From assembly GCA_963763085.1 (NCBI GenBank), contig CAVXNB010000001.1, positions 1,178,001 to 1,242,000 on the forward strand: DNA of 64,000 bases, given 5' to 3'. Both the position numbers and the translations under genes were made by a program. This document shows positions 58,354-64,000 of this stretch, one piece after another. The stretch comes from CAVXNB01 sp963763085 (GTDB taxonomy: Bacteria > Actinomycetota > Acidimicrobiia > Acidimicrobiales > Bog-793). The first letter of the stretch is position 1, and the number at the start of each line of letters is the position of its first letter. Under the pieces are notes generated by a model, which did not search any database, was not told where the DNA came from, and worked only from the letters and a program-made list of their open reading frames with translations.

Positions 58354-59006
58354 TGTGGCCACGACGAGGACCAACTGGACGCCGAGTGATCATCGCCTCA
58401 CTGATCGGCCTGGCTTCTGGGATCGGTGTCTCCTTTGCGTTGCCTTGGCAGTCAAGTGAGCTCGTCGGTTGGGACGTAGCTAGCTTGATCTTCCTCGTGT
58501 CGACATGGTTGGTGATAGGTCCAAAGTCCGCTGCCAACACGAAGGTGCACGCGGAGACTGAGGACCCGAGCGCGCCCCTTGCTGGTCTCGTCATCTGCTC
58601 CGCCGCCGTCGCGTGCATCGTCGGAGCGGGATTCGCACTCGGCCGTGCGGCTTCTTCGAAAGGCGCAGTCAAAGCTGAACTCATCGCGCTCGCCGTCTTG
58701 AGCGTTCTCCTCTCGTGGGCAGCAGTACACACCGTGTTTGCGCTGAGGTATGCGCGGCTCTTCTACAGGGGTGGTGGCAACGGCGGCGGTATCGACTTCA
58801 ATGAAGACGATCCGCCGGACTACCGTGACTTCGCTTATCTCGCCGTGACGATCGGAATGACCTTTCAGGTCTCCGACACCGATCTCGGGTCGAAGGCGAT
58901 CCGCCGAACGGCGCTTCGGCACGCCCTCATCTCGTGGATCTTCGGCGCGGTGTTGGTTGGGCTCACCATCAACATTCTTGCCAGCATCCTCAGTGGCGGA
59001 TCATGA
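58350..59006 (+). CDS. DUF1345 integral membrane protein
   Basis: 218 residues, about five helices. DYRDFAYLAVTIGMTFQVSD is the family hallmark, preceded by VHTVFALRYARLFYRGG. ATG 58350 overlaps the SDR stop (ATGA), so the two are coupled. The function of the family is unknown. Converges with the enolase-family gene at 59023. Confidence 0.87.
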   Translation: MMWPRRGPTGRRVIIASLIGLASGIGVSFALPWQSSELVGWDVASLIFLVSTWLVIGPKSAANTKVHAETEDPSAPLAGLVICSAAVACIVGAGFALGRAASSKGAVKAELIALAVLSVLLSWAAVHTVFALRYARLFYRGGGNGGGIDFNEDDPPDYRDFAYLAVTIGMTFQVSDTDLGSKAIRRTALRHALISWIFGAVLVGLTINILASILSGGS

Positions 59007-59022
59007 CACTGAAGCGTTTGTG

Positions 59023-60123
59023 TCACTCGGCTTTCCGGTAGGCATCGGCGTCCGGATGTTTCAATTCCAAGCCGAGCCCCGGTCGGGAAAGATCAGGGCG
59101 CAGCACGCCAGCCACGGGATCAATTGCTCCATCGAAAAGCAGGCGGTCGACTCGGGCGTGGTCGGCGAAGTACTCGAGATGGCGGATGTTGTCGATCGCG
59201 CAAGCCGGATGGAGGTGGAGCGATTGGGCGCAATGACCGGAGATCTGAAGTCCATGGGTCTCTGCGATCGCTGCGACCCGTAGCCACTCGGTGATTCCCG
59301 CGCAACGGGAGACATCGGCCTGCAGGCAGTCGACGGCGCCTGCTACGCACATCGCCTGGAAATAGAAGAGGTCGTACCCATACTCGCCGGCGGCAACGTC
59401 GAGTGACGTCTGTGCCCGAATTGCTGCGAGCGCGCTCAAATGATCTGACGAGACCGGCTCTTCGAACCAGGTGACTCCGAGCGTCGCGAAGTCATTGGCC
59501 ATCCGGACTGCCTGCTTGGTGGAGTACCCGCCATTTGCATCGACGAAGAGCTCGACGTGTTCTCCGATGGTCGTGCGCGCGATTTGCGCCCGTTCGAGAT
59601 CGCGCTCGGGTCGCCTACCCCAGGCCTCGCCGACCTTCATCTTCACCCGCGGTATGCCTTGGCCGTGCGCCCAGCCGCCAAGTTGATCGGCTAGCTGGTC
59701 GTAGGTGAGGGAGGTGAACCCGCCGCTGCCGTAGACGGCTACGTCGTCTTGCACTTGGCCGAGCACCTTGACCAAGGGGAGCTCCATGACCTTCGCCTTT
59801 AGGTCCCATAGCGCGATGTCGACTGCCGCTATGGCCATGGAGGCCACGCCTGGCCGACCGAAATTACGAATTGCGCGAACCATCTCCGACCAGCTACGGC
59901 TCACGTCCATCACGTCGCGGCCGACCACGACGTTCGCCAGGACGTCGTTGATGAGACGAGCACATGCGCCGGTCGCATACGAGAACCCGAGGCCGGTCTT
60001 CCCTCCCGCGGTCACTTCGACGGCTACCACCGTGGTCGCGCTCCAGGTGAGGGTTCCATCGGATTCCGGCTCGGTTACCGGGACCGTGTAGACCGCGACA
60101 TGAAGCTTCTCAACATTGGCCAT
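59023..60123 (-). CDS. Mandelate racemase/muconate-lactonising (enolase) superfamily enzyme
   Basis: About 366 residues, intact. RVKMKVG holds the catalytic lysine, LFVDANGGYS, TWFEEPVSSD and VAAGEYGYD supply the metal-binding acids, and QISGHCAQSLHLH a C-terminal His. These fit sugar-acid dehydratases of the family. ATG 60123 (MANVEKLH) overlaps the corrected stop of the epimerase; ATG 60132 is an alternative. Last gene of the sugar-oxidation operon, so an aldonate made by the GMC dehydrogenase is a plausible substrate. Confidence 0.8.
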   Translation of the reverse strand: MANVEKLHVAVYTVPVTEPESDGTLTWSATTVVAVEVTAGGKTGLGFSYATGACARLINDVLANVVVGRDVMDVSRSWSEMVRAIRNFGRPGVASMAIAAVDIALWDLKAKVMELPLVKVLGQVQDDVAVYGSGGFTSLTYDQLADQLGGWAHGQGIPRVKMKVGEAWGRRPERDLERAQIARTTIGEHVELFVDANGGYSTKQAVRMANDFATLGVTWFEEPVSSDHLSALAAIRAQTSLDVAAGEYGYDLFYFQAMCVAGAVDCLQADVSRCAGITEWLRVAAIAETHGLQISGHCAQSLHLHPACAIDNIRHLEYFADHARVDRLLFDGAIDPVAGVLRPDLSRPGLGLELKHPDADAYRKAE

Positions 60124-61094
60124 TGTTGGCATCCTCGGAACAGGCCGGCACTACCGGGGGCTCGGTGCCCGGACTGATGCCCCAGGTCGATGCGCAGGAT
60201 TCACCTGGCTCGAGGACTCTGAGCCCTTCACCCGACTGCAGGGCATTCGGAGCGCACGTCATCGGCTCGACGCCGAGCCCTTTGCGCCGGCGCCGCGGCG
60301 ATCGGTAGCGAGTCTCCGGTGAACAGCATCAGAAACTGATAGGTGGCATCCATCCAAAGACGAACTGTGGAACCCGACCCGCTATTCGTGAGCTTGACGT
60401 GTGCGAGGCCTGCTTCGTCCCTCTCCAGATCGGCATAACAAGTGTCGAGTCTTGTCGAGCCGATACGACGCGCGACCCGAAAGTCGAACTCAGTGCCGTC
60501 TACCGGTTGAGACCCAGTCGGAATTCCTTGGTCGTCCAAAGGTGTCCAGCGGGTACCGGGAGCAAGCAGCACCAGTTCATCGATCGTCGCAGTCCCGAGC
60601 GTGAGATAGGGATGAGCGCCGGCACCATAGGGGGCAGGCTCGGCCCCCGCGTTGGTGGCGGTCGTGCGGACCGAGAGGCCGCTCGGCCCGAGTTGATAGT
60701 CGATCCGCAGATCCATGAGGAAGGGCCAGCCGGCCTGGGGGTAAATCGTGTGGGCCATGACCACCCGATCACGATCCTGCTCGGCCACCGACCAGTTCAC
60801 CCATCGCACAAGGCCATGAATCGCGTTGTGCTTCCCCGGTTCGCTGAGCGGAAGCTGGTAGTCCTTGTCACGATGGCGATAGGCGCCACAGCGAAGGCGA
60901 TTCGGCCAGGGCAGCATGCTCTGGCCCCGGGCGCCGGTGCAGCGCTCGTCGATCCCGTAGCCGTCAAGGAGGGGCCGTGCGCCTATGGAGTAGGTGCGCA
61001 ACGCACCGCCAACCTCGACCACGGTTGCTACCTGGTCGCCGTGCACGAGCTCGATCTGGATGCCCGAAGCTGCCCGAATGCTCTCCCCAATCAT
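60110..61094 (-). CDS. Aldose 1-epimerase, 3' frameshift
   Basis: Galactose-mutarotase fold. LPWPNRLRCGAYRHRDKDYQ, LPLSEPGKHNAIHGLVRWVN and GAGAHPYLTLG contain the catalytic histidines. The raw frame turns Arg-rich and stops at 60228; a shift at about 60285-60300 gives RRKGLGVEPMTCAPNAL and stops at 60110, just inside the next start. ATG 61094 (MIGESIRAASGIQ) is the family start, eight bases behind the GMC stop. Interconverts sugar anomers, supplying the form oxidised by its neighbours. Confidence 0.82.
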
Positions 61095-61101
61095 GGGACG
61101 G

Positions 61102-62791
61102 TCAGCGCCCGCGTGCCGGTGACTCAGGCACGTGAAGCGAGGTGCCCGGCCCTCCACCAAGATGCTCACCGAGGCGCGACGCGAGCGCCATGATCGTGAG
61201 TGCCGGGTTCGCCGCGCCCTGTGTCGGACAGACGCTCCCGTCGGACAGGTACAGGTTGCGGACGGCCCAGCTGCGCTGGTTCGCGTCGACCACGCTGTTC
61301 GTCGGCGAGGTGCCCATGCGAGCGCCTCCGATGAGATGCGCATAACGCTTGATCGTCAGGACGTCCTGCGCACCAGCGGCATGGAGGACATCCTTGATGA
61401 CGCCAGCCGAGTAAGCGATGTTCGCCTTGTCGTTCTCGCAGAGGCTGTAGTCAAAGCGGGCAATCGGTAGTCCTCGGACGTCCTTCTCCGTCGGCCAGGG
61501 TGACGCGGTTGTCAGGCTGTGCCAACAGCTCGTTCAGGACGCCGATGGTCGTCCAGTGGTTGTAGTCGCGCATGTACTCGCGAAGTGCACGGCCCCAATG
61601 TCCATCCGCCAGCACGTGCTCGGCCCACCCGATCGGCTCGGGCGCGACCGTCTGAATCGAGAAGCCTCGCGCAAACCCGCGCGAGACGTCCGTTTCGTAG
61701 AAGTCTTCCGAAGAGACCTCCGGGGGTGGCGCTTTGTACATTCGCAGCTCGGTCGGAAACCGCCCCGCCGATTGCGTTGCTCCTTGCACCATGACGTAGC
61801 GGCCGACTTGGTCTTCGTTGTTGCACAGGCCGTTCGAATAGCCCTTTGTCGCCGAATTGAGCAACAGTCGCGGCGTCTCGATCGAGTAGCCGGCGACGGC
61901 GACGACCGCTGCCCGCTGCACGCGCTCGACGTGCTCGTCCCTTTTGAAGTAGGAGACCCCTGTCGCAAGGCCGCTCGATGCGTCGACCTCCACGCGAGCG
62001 GCCATGCAGTCGGAGCGGATCTCGACTCCATGTGCCAGCGCGTCCGGTAGGTGGGTAACGTAGGGACTCGCCTTCGCGTTCACCTTGCAGCCTTGTAGGC
62101 AGTAGCCCCTATATATGCAATGCGGACGATTGCCGAAGGTGCCGTTCACGATGCCGACCGGCCCGACTCGCATTGTGATGCCCTTTTTGATCGCCCCTCG
62201 CCAGAGCACCGAAGCGGCTTCAGAGATTGGATGCGGGGAGTGTGGGTAAGTGTGGGGATAGCCCCATGGCCAGTTCTGACCGGCCACGGGAAGTTCGGCC
62301 TCGACTCGTTCGTAGTGAGGTCGCAGGTTCTCGTAGGTGATCGGCCAGTCGGCACCGACTCCGTCGAGCGTCATCGTTTGCAGATCTGAGGGATGGAAGC
62401 GGGGACAGTAGCCCGCGTAATGGACCATCGATCCGCCCACACCGCGACCCGAGTTGTTCTTACCCATCTCGATCGGCTCGGTGCCGCCGATGATCCGCTT
62501 CTCGTTCCAGTAGAGCCGATGGGATCCGGCTTCGTCGGAGACCCAGTCCTCGTCGGGATGCCAGAACGGACCAGCTTCGATGATCACGACCTTCCAGCCC
62601 TTGCGAGCGACGCGCTGGGCCAGCACGGAGCCACCCGCGCCCGCTCCGACGACACAGAGATCGACCTCGTCACGATCGCGGAAGAGGCGCATCGTCCCCT
62701 CTCCGGGCAGATCGCGGCGATGCACGTCGAGGAGATAACGGGAGTCGTTGTCCTTCGGACCAATAGCTCCCTTCAAAAAGTGACGGATCAC
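61102..62791 (-). CDS. GMC-family FAD-dependent oxidoreductase (gluconate/fructose dehydrogenase type), one frameshift
   Basis: About 563 residues. FAD-binding LCVVGAGAGGSVLAQRVARK at the start, GVGGSMVHYAGYCPRFHPSD, the iron-sulfur-like IYRGYCLQGC and the C-terminal GGARMGTSP with CPTQGAANPALTIMALASRL. A surplus base at about 61480 makes the raw frame stop at 61451. The corrected stop is at 61102. ATG 62791 overlaps the subunit 3 stop (ATGA). Together with that subunit it forms a membrane-linked sugar or polyol dehydrogenase. Confidence 0.84.
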
Positions 62792-63519
62792 GCGTCGCCT
62801 TCGGTAACGGTTCGAACTGGATCCTCATCGGTCGCACCCGGTTTTTCGAACGGCTCACGGGTGCTCGTCGGTCCAAGGCGCATGAAGCCACGCGGATAGG
62901 CCGGGCCACCGAAGCCGATCTCGTTCCACGCCCAGGGGTGAGAGTAGAACGCGGCGAGGATCATTCGCATGCAAACAGCCCAGGCATGCGAGACATTGAG
63001 CCGTTCGAAAGATTCCGACGTCAGCCAACCCATCGAGAACGCCGCAATGATCGACTCCTGGTCGGCCAATTCGAGGACGGCGAAACGGCTGCCGTGACGG
63101 GTGGCGGCGATCTCGTCAAGGCCGGCGAGCGTGATCCGCCAGGTGTCGCGGTCGTCGGGCATGTCGGCGTACTGATATCCGTCGAGGCGCCCTGCCGAGA
63201 GCTTCTCATCGACCAGCTCGGGGACAGGAATGCGCGGATCTTGATCCTGCGCGACGGCGACATCACAAAAGGCACGGAGGGTAGGTTGCTCGTGGGCAGT
63301 GAAGAAGGCGAAGCTCCCGCCCACCTCCATGCGATCCGCGATCACCTTGGCAGTAGCCTCGTCCCACGTGCTCGCTGCGTCGAAGACGTCGAAGTCGGGG
63401 TAGCGCCCGATCATCTGCGGCGTGACGCCTCGACGCTGGCGGGGAAGCCACGACGGTTTGCGGGGCTGTCGCCCTTCTCGCAGGTTCGGCAGGTGATCGG
63501 GTCGAGACAGATCACGCAC
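62788..63519 (-). CDS. Gluconate 2-dehydrogenase subunit 3 family protein
   Basis: 243 residues. MIGRYPDFDVFDAASTWDEA, HEQPTLRAFCDVAVAQD, SFERLNVSHAWAVCMRMILA and AFYSHPWAWNEIGFGGPAYP are typical of the small subunit that partners GMC flavoproteins. GTG 63519 overlaps the upstream TAG by one base and begins VRDLSRPDHLPNL; the longer frame to 63816 crosses the upstream gene. No twin-arginine signal peptide was found, which is unusual for this family. Confidence 0.82.
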   Translation of the reverse strand: MRDLSRPDHLPNLREGRQPRKPSWLPRQRRGVTPQMIGRYPDFDVFDAASTWDEATAKVIADRMEVGGSFAFFTAHEQPTLRAFCDVAVAQDQDPRIPVPELVDEKLSAGRLDGYQYADMPDDRDTWRITLAGLDEIAATRHGSRFAVLELADQESIIAAFSMGWLTSESFERLNVSHAWAVCMRMILAAFYSHPWAWNEIGFGGPAYPRGFMRLGPTSTREPFEKPGATDEDPVRTVTEGDA

Positions 63520-64000
63520 TAGGGACGCCCTTCCTCGCGACGCAAGATCGCCGCGAGCAGGCCCATGCCGCCAACCAGGGTCATCAGCCCGGGGGCGGCG
63601 ATCGGGGGACCCATCGGCACGTTGTAGGAGGCGAGGCCCCATCCGCCAGGCCTGCGCGCTACGCCGCGGGCGTGAAAGAACTCGCCTAGGAGCCCATTCG
63701 CGGTGTAAATGATCGCGGTCACCGGAAGGACCGTCTTCGCCCATTTCCGGCTGAACACACCCATCACTCCGGCGACGATCACCGGCGGTGTCAGGATGAT
63801 CGGGCTCCACATCCACTTGTTGCCAAAGCTTGCGCGGTAGTGCTCGAAGAAGACCTCTGCGGTCGTGACCGTTGCGGCCAGCGCCGTGAGGCCCGAGAGA
63901 GAACGTTCGAACGTCCCGTGCTGGATGTCCTTCACGATCCTGTCGATGATGAAAGTCGCCTCACCCAACGCCGCGGCGCCAGAGCTGCTACTTTCCGCCT
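63519..64000 (-). CDS. Small membrane protein of the sugar-dehydrogenase operon (5' partial)
   Basis: At least 149 residues with about four helices (SLSGLTALAATVTTAEVFFE, SPIILTPPVIVAGVMGVF, VLPVTAIIYTANGLLGEFFH, GLMTLVGGMGLLAAILRRE). TTG 63968 is an internal start, but the frame stays open to the window edge, so the true start may lie outside. It is the leader gene before subunit 3 and GMC. The position suggests a membrane anchor or electron-transfer partner; the family is not named. Confidence 0.65.
   Translation of the reverse strand, partial: AESSSSGAAALGEATFIIDRIVKDIQHGTFERSLSGLTALAATVTTAEVFFEHYRASFGNKWMWSPIILTPPVIVAGVMGVFSRKWAKTVLPVTAIIYTANGLLGEFFHARGVARRPGGWGLASYNVPMGPPIAAPGLMTLVGGMGLLAAILRREEGRP

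Noticed and set aside
1..64000. CRISPR array, rRNA or tRNA genes
   Set aside because: No regularly spaced identical repeats, and no rRNA or cloverleaf-like segment was recognised by eye; a tRNA scan could not be run.

Overview
The window is high-GC DNA with frequent GTG/TTG starts, tightly overlapping genes (ATGA, GTGA and TTGA junctions), an NDMA-dependent alcohol dehydrogenase, DUF1206 and DUF1345 proteins, a CYTH-CHAD protein, an RsbU/RsbW/STAS module and an ISL3 transposase remnant. Together these point to an actinobacterium, possibly an acidimicrobial-type lineage. That placement is inference; no rRNA or tRNA gene was seen to settle it.

Layout. (1) 1-6.7 kb, plus strand: the tail of an unknown gene, a MacB-type ABC exporter (ATPase plus FtsX permease) behind a perfect palindrome that overlaps its promoter, a double YbjQ-domain protein and a secreted CHAP hydrolase with three tandem C-terminal repeats. 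(2) 6.7-30.7 kb, almost all minus strand: an aromatic-catabolism island. It encodes the whole protocatechuate/gallate 4,5-cleavage route (LigC, LigB, LigA, LigI, LigJ, LigU/GalD, LigK), a ThDP enzyme, a dioxygenase-type cupin, three alcohol dehydrogenases, a complete Liv-type ABC importer, an acetoacetyl-CoA synthetase, an orphan CoxL-like molybdenum hydroxylase, an amidohydrolase and a LigM/DesA-type tetrahydrofolate-dependent O-demethylase. The combined logic is uptake and O-demethylation of methoxylated lignin phenols, then 4,5-ring cleavage to pyruvate and oxaloacetate. (3) 31.6-36.8 kb, plus strand: an alpha-glucoside-type sugar ABC importer whose first permease carries a large inserted beta-sandwich-like domain and whose first two genes are separated by a perfect 14-bp hairpin. 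(4) 36.8-46 kb: ISL3 remnant, rhodanese, MFS transporter with a C-terminal winged-helix-like tail, two small proteins, a partner-switching stress module (STAS, RsbW-like kinase, RsbU-like phosphatase), DUF1206 and CYTH-CHAD. (5) 46.2-52.3 kb: GntR(YtrA)-ABC-permease operon, MazEF-type toxin-antitoxin pair, large-subunit catalase and an Fpg/Nei glycosylase. (6) 52.4-59.0 kb, plus strand: an overlapping cluster of acyl-CoA-dehydrogenase-like protein, PIG-L deacetylase/methyltransferase fusion, GT2 glycosyltransferase, GH15 glucoamylase-like enzyme, SDR and DUF1345 protein. (7) 59-64 kb, minus strand: a sugar-oxidation operon of membrane protein, gluconate-2-dehydrogenase-type subunit 3, GMC flavoprotein, aldose epimerase and enolase-superfamily dehydratase.

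An important caveat: at least 20 genes are interrupted by single-base indels, often in short G/C runs. In the cases examined closely, the corrected frame gives family-typical protein and usually ends at a stop overlapping the next start. This looks like sequencing or assembly error rather than gene decay, so I give reconstructed spans and flag each shift. The sugar ABC genes at 31.6-36.8 kb show no such breaks.
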